The notes under the pieces were generated by a model. The model ran no database searches and was not told where the DNA came from. It saw nothing but the letters and a program-made list of their open reading frames with translations. The position numbers were made by a program, and so were the translations under genes. From positions 1-64,000 of the forward strand of contig NZ_JADLRJ010000020.1 in assembly GCF_015477355.1 (NCBI RefSeq): a stretch of DNA of 64,000 bases. Reading direction: 5' to 3'. The stretch comes from Nocardia blacklockiae. Lineage in GTDB: Bacteria > Actinomycetota > Actinomycetes > Mycobacteriales > Mycobacteriaceae. Position 1 is the stretch's first letter; every line of letters begins with the position of its first letter. Below are positions 1 through 9,545 of the stretch, one piece after another.

Positions 1-358
1 CGAACGCCGCCAGGAACGCCGTCGACGGCGGACCGAAACCCACCGTGTCCGACGAATGCCCACCCGAGGACCCCGAACTCGACCCCGACCCCCCATAACA
101 ATCACCCGAACCGTTACCCGACCCCGCACCGCTCCCGGACGTACACGCGGACCCGGAACTGCCCGCGCTCCCGGAATCGGCGATCGGATGCGCCGCCGGA
201 TCCTTCAAACCCCGACCGATCACATCGGCCAACTGCTGTTCGGTCGGCGCGGCCGCGGGATCGGCGTTCACCCCCGCCCCCGGTAGGCCGAACGCGAGCA
301 GCGCCGCGCTCGCCACGACGGCGGTGCGCAGTGTCCCGCGGATGGTAGTTCGCTTCAT
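1..358 (-). CDS. Secreted Gly/Ser-rich protein, 3' end beyond window
   Basis: The frame is open from an ATG at 358 to the left edge (119 codons seen), so the gene is partial at its C-terminus. AGAAAGG lies just upstream of the ATG. The N-terminus (MKRTTIRG, then a hydrophobic AVVASAALLAFGL stretch and an Ala-Asp junction) reads as a Sec signal peptide of about 33 residues. The mature part has a short Glu/Gln-containing segment and then a Gly/Ser-rich low-complexity region holding two Cys. I do not recognise a family. It is divergent from the cutinase gene. The function is unknown, and export is inferred from the signal peptide only. Confidence 0.6.
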   Translation of the reverse strand, partial: MKRTTIRGTLRTAVVASAALLAFGLPGAGVNADPAAAPTEQQLADVIGRGLKDPAAHPIADSGSAGSSGSACTSGSGAGSGNGSGDCYGGSGSSSGSSGGHSSDTVGFGPPSTAFLAAF

Positions 359-691
359 CAGATACCTTTCTGCACAAAGGTGCGGTTCGGTTCGCGCAGC
401 GCCGAATTCATCACTGCGAGAACCGCGGACGACGCTAAAACCGGCGAGCCGGTCGCACCGCGGCAAAAAGAAACAGTCCGTGGAAATCACCATCGGCCGC
501 ACATCGCGATCAGGAATGTCCACAGCACGCGAAAATCGCGCTCGCTGTCGAGTCGGAGTATGTCGCGCGCGACGCCGCTGTGAACGATTCGAGAAATGGC
601 TGCGGACCGTCGACCGCGCCGCCGCCCGCGACTACCGTCTGCCCGCGAGCGACGTTCCAGCGATCAGCCCGACCCGTGGAGGACCCCAGCA
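359..691. other. Divergent intergenic region, no gene seen
   Basis: This 333-base gap separates the leftward secreted-protein gene from the rightward cutinase gene and should contain both promoters. A short inverted repeat, CCTTT-N6-AAAGG at 364-379, overlaps the ribosome binding site of the leftward gene. Frames open across the gap have no convincing ribosome binding site or family resemblance. I see no RNA gene. Confidence 0.5.
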
Positions 692-1381
692 ATGACCGGA
701 CCAGTGCGCGTACAGCGGACGACGATCGTGCGAGCATCGGCCGCACTGACGGCCGCGGCGGCGATCGCCGCCGGCACCCTGCTCACCGCGGCCGCACCGG
801 CCCGAGCCGCCACCTGCACGGATGTCGAGGTGGTGGCGGCACGCGGCAGTATGGAGCCGTCGGGGTCCATCGCGGACCTGGGCATCGCGGTCGGTCAGCC
901 CGTCTACGAGGCGCTGAGCCGGCGGCTGCGGGTGTCGCACAGCGCGCACGGCATCGACTATCCCGCCGATTTCAACCAGCCGTACTCGGTCCAGCAAGGG
1001 AACCGCAAACTGGTCCGGCACATTACCGAGGCGGCCGCGGCGTGCCCGAATCAGCGCTTCGTCCTCGTCGGATACTCGCAGGGCGCCAACGTGATCGACA
1101 ATTCGATCGGCATCAGCAGCGCCGGCGCGAAGGTGGGCGGACCGATCGTCGCCACCCTGCCGCCGTCGGTCGAATCGAAGATCGCGGCGATCCTGTTGTT
1201 CGGCAACCCCATTCGCGGCGTCGGCCGCAGCGTCACCGGCCCCTACGCCGACCGCACCTACGACACCTGCAGCCGGAACGACCCGGTCTGCGAGCCCGGC
1301 GGCACCGACTGGAACGTGCACCGCACCAGCTACACCCGCAAGGCGGACGAGGCCGCCGAGTTCGCCGTCGATCGCCTGTGA
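692..1381 (+). CDS. Secreted cutinase-family serine esterase
   Basis: The 229-residue product matches the mycobacterial/nocardial cutinase-like family, which hydrolyses carboxyl esters (cutin, triacylglycerol, phospholipid or polyester) outside the cell. Residues 1-40 form a signal peptide ending ARA before the first Cys. The family N-terminus C-D-EVV-ARGS follows. The nucleophile motif GYSQG is at 127-131 (Ser129). The second triad segment has NDPVC (Asp197) and His210, and paired cysteines fit the two family disulphides. I chose the ATG at 692 over an upstream in-frame ATG at 596 because it directly precedes the signal peptide. The exact substrate cannot be read from the sequence. Confidence 0.9.
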   Translation: MTGPVRVQRTTIVRASAALTAAAAIAAGTLLTAAAPARAATCTDVEVVAARGSMEPSGSIADLGIAVGQPVYEALSRRLRVSHSAHGIDYPADFNQPYSVQQGNRKLVRHITEAAAACPNQRFVLVGYSQGANVIDNSIGISSAGAKVGGPIVATLPPSVESKIAAILLFGNPIRGVGRSVTGPYADRTYDTCSRNDPVCEPGGTDWNVHRTSYTRKADEAAEFAVDRL

Positions 1382-1418
1382 GCCTCGTCCGGACGCGAAC
1401 CCGCTGTCGCACAGCGCG

Positions 1419-2564
1419 TCACGGCTGCCGGGCGGATTCGCCGCGCGCGACCAGGGCGGAGCGCACGTACCAGAGGTCCACGGCGCGGGTGATGTCCAGC
1501 CCGGTGAGGCGCGCGATGCGTTTGAGTCGATAGTCGACGGTGTTGGTGTGCAGGCGCAGGGCGTGGGCGGTGCGCTGCCGGTTCAGGTTGTTGTCTATGT
1601 GGCGGTGCAGGGTGTCGAGCAGTTCGGGGTGCGCGTCGAGCGGGTCGAGCAGGGCGCTGAGCCGCTCCATGCCGGGACCGGGGCGCGTGAGCTGGTATTC
1701 CAAGGCCAGGTCGGCGAACCGATACAGCCTGGGCGGCAGGCCGAGTCGCTGCGTCAGATCGAGCAGTTCGTGCGCGCGGACGTCGGTGGCCGGGATCTCG
1801 GCGAGTTCGGCGTCGAGGACGACGCCGGTGACGGAAGTGCCTGCCGCGCTTGCCAGCCCGTCGGTCAGGGTGTCGAGTTCGGCGTCGTCGGAGTGGGTGG
1901 CCGGCAGCAGGATGGTGCCGCCGTCGGCCGACAGCACCGGCAGCGCGGCGTCGCGGTACCGGCACGCCAGCTCCTCGTACACCGAGCACAGGAATCGACC
2001 GTGCGGATCCGGTCCGTCCGGGTGTGAGAAGGCCACGGCCACAACCCGATACGCGTCGGCGATCTCGACGCCGTAGCGGCGCGCCATGGTGGCGGTGGCG
2101 TCCCCCGCGAGCAGCGCGGAGCCCAGTGTCCGCAGCATTGGCGGCGGGGTCGAGGCGTGCAGCTGCCGCACGTACGCGCGGGTGATCGCGGTGGTCGTGC
2201 TGTGCAGCAGCCGCACCGCGAGGCCGGTGGTGTCGGCGGCGCCCAGGTACCCGCGCACGGCGGCGACCGCGGCGGCGAGTTCGTCACCCGGTCCGGTTCC
2301 TTCGGTGAGCAGCACGACGCCGATCCGGACGCCGTAATGCAACGCGCCGAGGATCGCCTCGACCGATATGCCCTCGCGCGCATACTCTTCCGCCGCCCGC
2401 TCGACCCCGAGCACCAGCGCGGGACATTCCCGCCCCGCGGCCAGCGCGATCGCCAGTTCCACGCAGTCCCGGGCGAGCTCGGAGCTGCGCCACACCGAGC
2501 CGCCGGTGAACCGGGCGCGCTCGCAGACGGTGCGGGCGAACGTTTCGACGTGCTGGGACATCAT
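1419..2564 (-). CDS. PucR-type transcriptional regulator
   Basis: The protein is about 382 residues. Its C-terminal 45 residues (RHIDNNLNRQRTAHAL and the following LHTNTVDYRLKRI segment) match the PucR C-terminal helix-turn-helix, which is common in actinobacterial regulators. The N-terminal part has a helical domain of the RsbR-like/GGDEF-like type usually found with it. No kinase or receiver residues are seen. Two adjacent ATGs (2564 and 2561) begin the conserved part. The frame stays open upstream to 2651, so the start is uncertain. It converges on the cutinase gene and lies directly downstream of the LuxR-type gene, so the two may share a transcript. The effector is unknown. Confidence 0.8.
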   Translation of the reverse strand: MMSQHVETFARTVCERARFTGGSVWRSSELARDCVELAIALAAGRECPALVLGVERAAEEYAREGISVEAILGALHYGVRIGVVLLTEGTGPGDELAAAVAAVRGYLGAADTTGLAVRLLHSTTTAITRAYVRQLHASTPPPMLRTLGSALLAGDATATMARRYGVEIADAYRVVAVAFSHPDGPDPHGRFLCSVYEELACRYRDAALPVLSADGGTILLPATHSDDAELDTLTDGLASAAGTSVTGVVLDAELAEIPATDVRAHELLDLTQRLGLPPRLYRFADLALEYQLTRPGPGMERLSALLDPLDAHPELLDTLHRHIDNNLNRQRTAHALRLHTNTVDYRLKRIARLTGLDITRAVDLWYVRSALVARGESARQP

Positions 2565-2675
2565 CGGCGATATCCGATCCTGTTGCGGCACCGTTGCCCT
2601 CCTCCATGACGCGGGAGTTCCAGGCTGCACCGCGCCGACGGGGCCCGGCATCGGCAGATGTGCGTATCCGCGCGA

Positions 2676-4949
2676 CTACGTATGTGCGCGGCCGGTGACC
2701 CACGCACCGATCTGGGCGCGCCCGGTGAAACCGAGTTTGGTGAGGATGTTGCGGACGTGGGTGTCGGCGGTGCGGTGCGCGATCACCAGCCGGGCCGCGA
2801 TGTCGCGATTAGTCATGCCCTGCGCGACCAGCCCGGCCACCTCGAGTTCCCGCGCGGTCAACGGCACCGGATCGGCGTCGTCGCGGCCGGGCGTTTCCTC
2901 GCGCAAGGCGTAGCCGCGGGCGTCGGCCACCGACAGCGCGCGGCCCGCGGCGAACGCCTCGGCGAATCCACGCTCGCCCAGCGCCTGTTCCGTCTGCGAC
3001 CGGAACCTGCTGTGCGGCAGGGCGAGTACGACGCCGGGTTCGGCTCCGAGCAGCTCCCAGGCGGTCGCGGCGACCCCGAACAAGGTCGCGGACCGCCGGT
3101 GCTCGCCCGCCACGGCGGCGACCCAGGCCAGCGCCTCGATGCAGTAGGCGTCGTTGAATCGGCTGTCGCGGGTCCGAGCCGACCGCAGCGCGGTCTCCGC
3201 CGCCCGCGCGGCCGCGGCGGTATTGCCCAGATAGACCTCGATGAGCGCCACCGCGAACAGCATCATCTCGCGGTAGTACGAGTCGCCGCAGTCCGCGCAG
3301 CGGGCGATCGCCTCGCGCAGCATCCGCAGAATGGCCGCCGGATCCCCGGCGGCGCTCGCGAGGCCGAGCACCAGCACGGGCAGCTGCGCCTCGCGGCGGC
3401 GGCCGTGCGCGCGCAGCACGTCGAGCGCCCGGGTCGCCAGTGTCGCGGCCCGTTCGTTGTCCAGCCGGATCTTCGCTTCGAACGCGCGAATACCGGTCAC
3501 GTACGCGGCGACGACCGGGTCGGGGTGGTCGGCCGCGGCCGCCTCGGCGCGGTCGAGCTGACGGGCCGCGGTGTCGAGGTCGGTCAGCCACAGCGAATGC
3601 AGCGCGGCGACCGCCCACGCGCGGGCCCGCCGCGGCTGTTCCGGTGCGGCGGCGAGTGCTCGTTCCAGCCAGTCCCGCACTTCCCGATTCGCTCCCGACA
3701 ACGTCCAGAACTCCTCGACCTGCGCGGCCATCGACACCGCCACCCCCGCCTCGCCGGGTTCGTCGAGCGACCACGTGATCGCGGCGCGCAGGTCGGCACG
3801 ACTGCTGTGCAACCGCGACACCCATTCGTGCTGGCGGGGGCCGAGCCATTCGGCGTCGGCGGTGGTGAGTATCAGGTGGAACCAGTCCCGATACCGTCGC
3901 ATCACCGCGGGGCGGTCGCCGCTCTCGTCGAGCCGCTGCCCGCCGTAGTCACGCAGCGTCTGCAGCAGCCGGTAGCGCACGACCTGCCCGCCCTGGCGTT
4001 CGAGGATCGACTTGTCCACCAGCGCGTCGATCACGTCGACGACCGCGTCGGCCGCGACATCGCCTCCCGCGCAGAGGAATTCGGCGGCGTCCAGGTCGAA
4101 CCAGCCCGCGAGGACCGACAGCCGCGCCCACACCGTCCGTTCCGCCGCGGTGCACAGGTCGTAGCTCCAGTCGATCGTGGCGCGCAGGCTCTGGTGCCGC
4201 GCCGCCACCGTGCGCCCCCAGCTCGTCGAGAGCCCGAGTCCCCCGGACCAGCGCGCGACGACCTGCCGCGGCGACAGCGAACGCATGCGCGCGGCGGCCA
4301 GCTCGATCGCCAAGGGCACGCCGTCGACCATCCGGCACAGCCGCGCCACGGCCTCGGCCTCGGTCTCGTCGAGCACGAAGTCCGACCGCACGGCCGTCGC
4401 CCGGTCCACGAACAGCCGCACCGCTTCGTACTGCCGCAGCTCCGCCGGCGTGCCCACCGCGGACTCGGGCGACGGCAGCGGCGGCAGCCGATACACGTGC
4501 TCGCCGGGGACGCCGAGCGACTGCCTGCTGGTGGCCAGTATCGCGACCTCGCGGCAGCCGCCGAGGACCGCGGCGGTGAACTCGGCGCACCCGTCGAGCA
4601 CGTGCTCGCAGTTGTCCAGGACTAGCAGTATTCCCTTGTGGCGCAGGTGTTCCAGGACGCGGCCGGTGACCGGTTCCCGCGAGCGCAGGCGCAGACCGAG
4701 CCGGTCGGCCACCGCCTGCGGGACCTCCGTGCCGTCGCGGGCCTCGGCCAGCTCGACGAACACGGTGCCGTCGCGGTAGGCGCCGGCGACCGTCGCGGTC
4801 ATCCGCCGCGCCAGCCGGGTCTTCCCGATGCCGCCCGCGCCGGTCAAGGTCACCAGCGGCGCGACGCCCAGCAGGCGGCGCACCTCGGCCGCGTCGCTCG
4901 CCCGGCCGATATAGCTGGTCGGGTGCGCATCGAGATCGTCGCGTGCCAT
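2676..4949 (-). CDS. Large LuxR-family regulator with NB-ARC-type ATPase
   Basis: This 757-residue protein has the architecture of actinobacterial large signal-transducing regulators: an N-terminal P-loop (GAGGIGKT, residues 37-44), a Walker B-like LLVLDNCEH, an ATSR sensor segment, a long helical TPR-like middle, and a C-terminal LuxR/GerE helix-turn-helix (LTARELEVAGLVAQG then NRDIAARL, about residues 695-745). Binding or hydrolysing ATP is expected to control DNA binding by the C-terminus. The ATG at 4949 is preceded by GAAGG and starts the compact domain. The reading frame runs upstream to 5414 but loses protein-like composition. Target genes are unknown; the divergent secreted hydrolase is one candidate. 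Confidence 0.88.
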   Translation of the reverse strand: MARDDLDAHPTSYIGRASDAAEVRRLLGVAPLVTLTGAGGIGKTRLARRMTATVAGAYRDGTVFVELAEARDGTEVPQAVADRLGLRLRSREPVTGRVLEHLRHKGILLVLDNCEHVLDGCAEFTAAVLGGCREVAILATSRQSLGVPGEHVYRLPPLPSPESAVGTPAELRQYEAVRLFVDRATAVRSDFVLDETEAEAVARLCRMVDGVPLAIELAAARMRSLSPRQVVARWSGGLGLSTSWGRTVAARHQSLRATIDWSYDLCTAAERTVWARLSVLAGWFDLDAAEFLCAGGDVAADAVVDVIDALVDKSILERQGGQVVRYRLLQTLRDYGGQRLDESGDRPAVMRRYRDWFHLILTTADAEWLGPRQHEWVSRLHSSRADLRAAITWSLDEPGEAGVAVSMAAQVEEFWTLSGANREVRDWLERALAAAPEQPRRARAWAVAALHSLWLTDLDTAARQLDRAEAAAADHPDPVVAAYVTGIRAFEAKIRLDNERAATLATRALDVLRAHGRRREAQLPVLVLGLASAAGDPAAILRMLREAIARCADCGDSYYREMMLFAVALIEVYLGNTAAAARAAETALRSARTRDSRFNDAYCIEALAWVAAVAGEHRRSATLFGVAATAWELLGAEPGVVLALPHSRFRSQTEQALGERGFAEAFAAGRALSVADARGYALREETPGRDDADPVPLTARELEVAGLVAQGMTNRDIAARLVIAHRTADTHVRNILTKLGFTGRAQIGAWVTGRAHT

Positions 4950-5242
4950 CCGCCCTTCGCTCCGTCCCGGGATCCGGGCGGGGACGGGCTCCTGGCACCG
5001 CCTGCCGCGCCGAATCCGCATTAGGTCGAGTACGGCGAATCGTAGGCGAAGACGACTGCGCGGTCCGAAGTTCGGGAGCCCGGGAGCCCGGAACGCGCGG
5101 CGAATTGCACACCGCGACATGGGCATAGGTGTGCCCGAACACCGAAATTCCGGCCGGACATTGTGAGACCTCAGCATGTTCGTCCCTTCGGTCTCGTGTT
5201 CGGCACCGGTTCGATTCGATGGCGACCGGCGAAGGAGTGCGG

Positions 5243-6913
5243 ATGGTGCGGAGACGCCGAGCCGGTGTGTGGTGCGTGGTCGTGACGGTGTGCTGCCTGG
5301 GCGGATACGCGGTGGCGGCGGCCGATCCGGTCCGGGCGGAGGTCGCGTGGGACTCGTCGGGAGCGGTGATCGCCTCCGTGGTGACCCGGCCGGTGCCGCT
5401 GCCCGCGTCCGCACCCCCGCACCCGGCGGCGTGCGACAACCTCTCGTATCTGCGGTGGCGCTCGGCGGACGGGCCGGACGACCCGGCCGAGGCCGATCGC
5501 GTGCTCGTTGCCCAGCCGGGCATCTTCGAGGGCGCGGGCGCCTTCGACAGCGTCGCGCGCAATACCGTCGCGCGGGCCGCCGAACGTGGTCGGCACGTGG
5601 AGTTCTGGGCGCTGGACCGCCGCTCGAACTGTCTCGAGGACCACACCGGCACCCGCGCCGCGCTCCGCACCGGATCCTTCGACACCGCGACCGACTACTA
5701 CTTCCACGGCGCGCCGGTGGACGGACGGCGCTTCGCCGGATACGCCGCCGGTGACGCGACGGGCTGGCTGCGCGAGCAAGGCCTGGCGCAGACCCTGCGC
5801 GACGAGTACGACCTGCTGCGGGCCGAACTGCCGGATCCGCGGGTGCGACAGCGAAAGGTGTTGTGCGGCGGGCATTCCCTGGGCGGCTTCGTCACGGGGT
5901 TCTTCGCGGGCTGGGATTTCGACGGCGACCCCGCCACCACGGACGACGCCGGATACCGGCAGTGCGGCGGCTATTTCGCGCTGGACACCACCATCCGCGC
6001 GGGAATCTCGCTGCGCGGCTTCGACTTTCCCTCGCTCCCGCCCGGCCTGGCGGCTGGCGTGGAAGGGTTGTCACTGGGTTTGGACACCGCGCTGCCGGTG
6101 CTGGCGTTGCCCGCGGTGATCAATCCGGAGACGACCAACCTGCTGGCGCTGGCCGGGCTCGCGGCGCGGCTGGCCCCCGAGGGCGTGAACGACCTGGTCC
6201 GCCGCCTGCCCGACAACCCGAACATCGCCGTGACACTGCGCACCCTGCTGTCTCGGGACCCGATCATGTTCGCCACCGGCCGCCCGGACGTGCGCACCCT
6301 CTCGGCGACCAACGAGGCGGTGCTCGGCGCGCTGCTCGACGACAACTCGCAGCCGCTGGGCTTCCTGCAGACCAGCGCCGGGTTCGTCGGCGGCGGACCG
6401 GTGGGCACCAAGAACTTTCCGCTGCCGGACGCGATCGCGCGCAGCCCGCTGGCGATGGGCACCTTCGGGGACGCACCCAAGGTCTCCCCCACGCGCTACG
6501 ACGCGCAGACGGTCTATCGCTGGATCGATTACGACGCCGTCGGCACCGATTCCGGTGTCACCGCGCCGGACAGCGAGGTCACCTCGATCACCGAAATCGC
6601 GCGCAGCCTGTGCGAGCCGCCGCTGGACTTCACCGAATGGTATTTCCCGTCGCGGTTGGCGCTCGATCTGCAGCAGGCCACCGCGCCGTCGATCGCCGCG
6701 CATCATCTGCACTCCGACGGCACGCGCCGCCATCCCATCCTCACTTTCCACGGCAGCGGCGGCATTCCCGTCGCCGATACCGGAAATCCCGACGACACCG
6801 TCGTATTTCTGCCGGGCTACAACCACTTGGACGTACTCACCGCGGCCGAACGCCAGAACAACGGGCAGCCCGAAGTGGTATCCACCCGATTGGCCGACTT
6901 CGCCACCCGCTGA
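5243..6913 (+). CDS. Secreted alpha/beta-hydrolase-like protein
   Basis: The 556-residue protein opens with Arg-rich residues (MVRRRRAG) and a hydrophobic segment ending near AAADPVRA, so it is predicted to be exported. A nucleophile-elbow motif GGHSLGG puts a candidate catalytic Ser at 212, and a later Asp-rich segment and a His near the C-terminus (GYNHLDVL) could complete a triad. GAAGGAG sits 6 bases before the ATG at 5243, which decides the start against ATGs at 5129 and 5219. I do not recognise a characterised family beyond the hydrolase fold. The substrate, perhaps a lipid or ester, is inference. It is divergent from the LuxR-type regulator with a 293-base gap. Confidence 0.75.
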   Translation: MVRRRRAGVWCVVVTVCCLGGYAVAAADPVRAEVAWDSSGAVIASVVTRPVPLPASAPPHPAACDNLSYLRWRSADGPDDPAEADRVLVAQPGIFEGAGAFDSVARNTVARAAERGRHVEFWALDRRSNCLEDHTGTRAALRTGSFDTATDYYFHGAPVDGRRFAGYAAGDATGWLREQGLAQTLRDEYDLLRAELPDPRVRQRKVLCGGHSLGGFVTGFFAGWDFDGDPATTDDAGYRQCGGYFALDTTIRAGISLRGFDFPSLPPGLAAGVEGLSLGLDTALPVLALPAVINPETTNLLALAGLAARLAPEGVNDLVRRLPDNPNIAVTLRTLLSRDPIMFATGRPDVRTLSATNEAVLGALLDDNSQPLGFLQTSAGFVGGGPVGTKNFPLPDAIARSPLAMGTFGDAPKVSPTRYDAQTVYRWIDYDAVGTDSGVTAPDSEVTSITEIARSLCEPPLDFTEWYFPSRLALDLQQATAPSIAAHHLHSDGTRRHPILTFHGSGGIPVADTGNPDDTVVFLPGYNHLDVLTAAERQNNGQPEVVSTRLADFATR

Positions 6914-7114
6914 GCCGTTTTCCCGGGACCGTCGAACCGGTCGGAAAATGGTTGAAACTTGCACCGTACCGGGATGCGTGCCGCTCAGCGCATTCCCATC
7001 GCAGAGAAGGGGTGCGCTCGACGGCAGCGGCAGACTGGAGCAGGTAGACGGCCCGTCCGGTCACGGCACAGGCGGTGGCCGAGCCCGTCAACACGGAAGA
7101 AGGTGAATGATGCC

Positions 7115-7462
7115 ATGTTTCACTGGCCCCTCTCCGTCGTCGCGGTTGTCGGAATGCTGCTGGCGGCATTCGTCGCAATCAACTTGAGTTTGTTCCGGAC
7201 CGACGATCGCCGGAAGAAAGCGACCTCTCCGCGCACCCGTTCCGCCCTGCCGCCCGAGCGCGCGGACAATGCGCAGGACATGTGGTTACCCTCGTCGATG
7301 CATCGGCCGCCGAGCCGCACACTGACGGTCTCGCAGGCGCACCGGGAAATGCAGCGGCACCTACATTGCAGCACCGACAACTGTCTCAGTAAGGCGATCG
7401 CGTTTTCGGTACTGGTCCGCAACGGCCGCATCAAACCGGATTCCTCGCGCTCCGTCGGTTGA
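7115..7462 (+). CDS. Small single-pass membrane protein of unknown function
   Basis: The 115-residue product begins MFHWPLSV and has one hydrophobic helix at about residues 4-27, followed by a basic stretch and a polar tail with two Cys (HCSTDNC) and a GRIKPDSS end. AAGG lies 11 bases before the ATG at 7115. A GTG at 7103 is in frame but its purine run sits too close. I know no family. A membrane anchor with a cytoplasmic tail is the most that can be said. Confidence 0.55.
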   Translation: MFHWPLSVVAVVGMLLAAFVAINLSLFRTDDRRKKATSPRTRSALPPERADNAQDMWLPSSMHRPPSRTLTVSQAHREMQRHLHCSTDNCLSKAIAFSVLVRNGRIKPDSSRSVG

Positions 7463-7492
7463 ACCCGCGCGAAAAGCGGCCGAACCGGTCGG

Positions 7493-7849
7493 TTATTGAC
7501 CGTAGGAATAGCGAAGGTCCGCGAACAGCAGGCGATTCATGCGCCGGCGCAGATGCCCGGTCTTGCTCGGGTCCGGCTGCTGTTCCGCGGCCAGCAGCGT
7601 GAAGCGCAGCAAGGTCCCACAGCCCGCGGCCGAGAGGTCGAACCGCACCCGCACATCCGGTGTGCCGGGCCAGAGCGAGGACCACACCACCACGTCCGGT
7701 GGCTCGGCCGCCAGCACGACCGGCTCGATCTCGTCGGGCAGCAGGTCGAGCCACGGGCGCGCGCCGGGTCGCCGCGGCCGGGTGAGGGACTCCCACACCG
7801 CGGACGGCGGCGCCGGCGCAGTGCGCGCCCGCGAACCGAATTCGATCAC
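7493..7849 (-). CDS. SRPBCC-like small protein, hypothetical
   Basis: The 118-residue product has the spacing of a START/SRPBCC (Bet v 1-like) fold: an N-terminal strand, an Ala-Pro-rich helix with VWESLT, a central EIEP-VV-WSSLW strand pair, and a late RFTL strand followed by a helix. It lacks obvious catalytic residues. Such proteins often bind hydrophobic ligands. It lies 25 bases downstream of the MDR oxidoreductase gene on the same strand, so co-transcription is likely. The family call is by general pattern only. Confidence 0.5.
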   Translation of the reverse strand: MIEFGSRARTAPAPPSAVWESLTRPRRPGARPWLDLLPDEIEPVVLAAEPPDVVVWSSLWPGTPDVRVRFDLSAAGCGTLLRFTLLAAEQQPDPSKTGHLRRRMNRLLFADLRYSYGQ

Positions 7850-7873
7850 GCCGGACAGCGTAGGCGGTGCGGC

Positions 7874-8797
7874 CTACGCACCGTCGACGTCGAGGACGGC
7901 CTTTCCGGCGATGCGGCGGTCGAGCAGCAAGCCGACCGCCTCGTCGGCGCGCTCCCAGCTCCCGCGCCAGCCCACCTGCGGGTCGAGTCGGTGCGCGGCG
8001 AGCAGCGAGGCGAGGTAGGCGAGGTCCGGGCCGAGGCCGGGGGCGACCACGAAGGCCTCGATGCGAGCGCCCGGGTTGTCGAGGCGGGCGCGTTCGAAGT
8101 CGATCGTGGTGGGTTCCATCGACGCCTTGCCGACACTCACCGCGATCCCGTCCGGAGCGAGCAGCGCGTAGGCGTCGGCGAGCAGGCGGCCGCCCACATT
8201 GTCGATCGCGCCGTGCACCGGCTCCCGGATCTCGGCGAGGCCGCCCGAAACCACTTCGGCCGCACCGAGTTCGGTCAGACCCGCGCCGCGCTCCGGCCGG
8301 CCGACCGCCGCGACCACGTGCGCACCCGCCAGCGCGGCGAGCTGGACGGCGAACCGGCCGACGCCGCCGGAGGCACCCGTGATCAGCACCCGCCGTCCGA
8401 GCACCGGGCCCAGCCGGCGCACGGCCCGCAGTGCGGTCACTCCCGCGACGGGCAGTGTCGCCGCGGCGCCGTGCTCGACCTCGTCGGGGAGTACCGCCAG
8501 CTCGCCGGTGTCCACGGCGCGCAGTTCCGCCCACCCGCCGTGCCAGCCGAACGTGATCACCCGCTCCCCGACCGCGGGGCCGCTGCCGTCCGCGGCCGCG
8601 GCGACCACGACGCCGGCGGCGTCCCAGCCGGCCACCCCACCGGGCGCGTGGTTGTTGCGCAGGTAGGTGACCTCGCCGAAGTTGAGCGAGGTCGCCGCGA
8701 CTCGCACGAGGGCCTGGCCGGGCGCGGGCACCGGGTCCGGCGCCGTGCCGAGACGTAGTCCGTGCCGCGCGTCGGGGTCGTACACCAAAGCTTTCAT
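7874..8797 (-). CDS. MDR-superfamily (quinone-oxidoreductase-like) NADP-dependent oxidoreductase
   Basis: The 307-residue protein belongs to the medium-chain dehydrogenase/reductase superfamily. The N-terminal GroES-like part contains TSLNFGEVTY and GWDAAGVVV, and the nucleotide-binding part has GASGGVGRFA. The structural-zinc Cys cluster and catalytic-zinc ligands of alcohol dehydrogenases are absent, which points to the zinc-free quinone reductase/enoyl reductase branch. The ATG at 8797 (MKALVYDP) is the family-typical start. It probably heads a two-gene unit with the downstream small protein. The substrate is unknown. Confidence 0.85.
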   Translation of the reverse strand: MKALVYDPDARHGLRLGTAPDPVPAPGQALVRVAATSLNFGEVTYLRNNHAPGGVAGWDAAGVVVAAAADGSGPAVGERVITFGWHGGWAELRAVDTGELAVLPDEVEHGAAATLPVAGVTALRAVRRLGPVLGRRVLITGASGGVGRFAVQLAALAGAHVVAAVGRPERGAGLTELGAAEVVSGGLAEIREPVHGAIDNVGGRLLADAYALLAPDGIAVSVGKASMEPTTIDFERARLDNPGARIEAFVVAPGLGPDLAYLASLLAAHRLDPQVGWRGSWERADEAVGLLLDRRIAGKAVLDVDGA

Positions 8798-8865
8798 GAC
8801 CCCAGCAACTGCCGATCGCCCCGCGGACATTCCGGATGCCCGGAAACGCGGATGGAGTCGCCCGA

Positions 8866-9171
8866 TCAGTCCTGGCGAATGGTGAACTGCCGACCCGGTG
8901 TTCGCGCCTGGGGACCGGCGTCGTACTCGGCTACCAGACCGAGGGCGGCGGGACGGTCGGGTGGCAGCGCGGCGACGGCGTCGAAGTCGCGGAGGTCGCC
9001 GAGGACGACCCGGGAGACGACGTCGACGAGCGTGCCGGTTCCGTCACGGAGTTCGAAGCAGAAGGTCGGGGGCGCGATGTTGCGAACTCCGTTGTCCGAC
9101 ACCGTCACCGGGTCGGTGATCTCCCGCGCTGCGCCGCGGGTGTCCGCTCGATCGGTCAGATCGTCCGTCAC
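8866..9171 (-). CDS. Hypothetical protein, 101 residues
   Basis: A compact reading frame with normal high-GC codon use and an ATG at 9171 (MTDDLTDRA). The product is acidic, has a central hydrophobic TLVDVVSRVVLGDLRDF segment and an AALGLVAEYDAGP segment near the end, and has no signal peptide or membrane helix. I do not recognise it. It sits between the MDR gene and another small unknown on the same strand. Confidence 0.45.
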   Translation of the reverse strand: MTDDLTDRADTRGAAREITDPVTVSDNGVRNIAPPTFCFELRDGTGTLVDVVSRVVLGDLRDFDAVAALPPDRPAALGLVAEYDAGPQARTPGRQFTIRQD

Positions 9172-9258
9172 CGTGTACGCCCTTCGTCCGGCATCGCCAC
9201 TGTCGGACTCAACGTAATCGCGGATGCCGCAAGGGGATAGAGCCTTTCGGCCCGGGGC

Positions 9259-9516
9259 TCAGCCGAAGTCGCGGGCGAGCACCGCGCGCGCGTAGGCCCG
9301 GGCCCACGCGGTGCCCGCCAGGCACCGCAGTTGGGCGAGTTCACGGCGGCGCTCACCGGAGACGACCGCCGCGTCCAGTTCCCGATCCAGGAAACCGAGG
9401 ACCTGCTGCAGCCCGCGCACCTGCTCGACACTCGCCGCGGCACCGAGGTTGTCCACCTCGTCGAGCACTCGAAGCAGCCGGCGTTCCAGACCGAACCGGC
9501 GTTCCAGACCGAGCAT
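9259..9516 (-). CDS. Small helical hypothetical protein, 85 residues
   Basis: The product is almost entirely charged and helical, with a tandem LERRFG/LERRLL start and a Leu-heptad pattern through VLDEVDNLG and LQQVLGFLDREL that suggests a short coiled coil. There is no known family. The region just upstream is unusually AT-rich and contains the inverted repeat annotated at 9546-9564. It lies downstream of the arsR-type gene and may share its transcript or have its own promoter. Confidence 0.45.
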   Translation of the reverse strand: MLGLERRFGLERRLLRVLDEVDNLGAAASVEQVRGLQQVLGFLDRELDAAVVSGERRRELAQLRCLAGTAWARAYARAVLARDFG

Positions 9517-9545
9517 CTCGCCTCCCGCAGCCGAACTCGAACGCC

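Noticed and set aside
2658-4625. A 655-codon plus-strand frame opposite the LuxR-type gene
   Set aside because: It is the antisense shadow of a strongly recognisable regulator, with Arg/Gly/His-rich composition and no family motifs.
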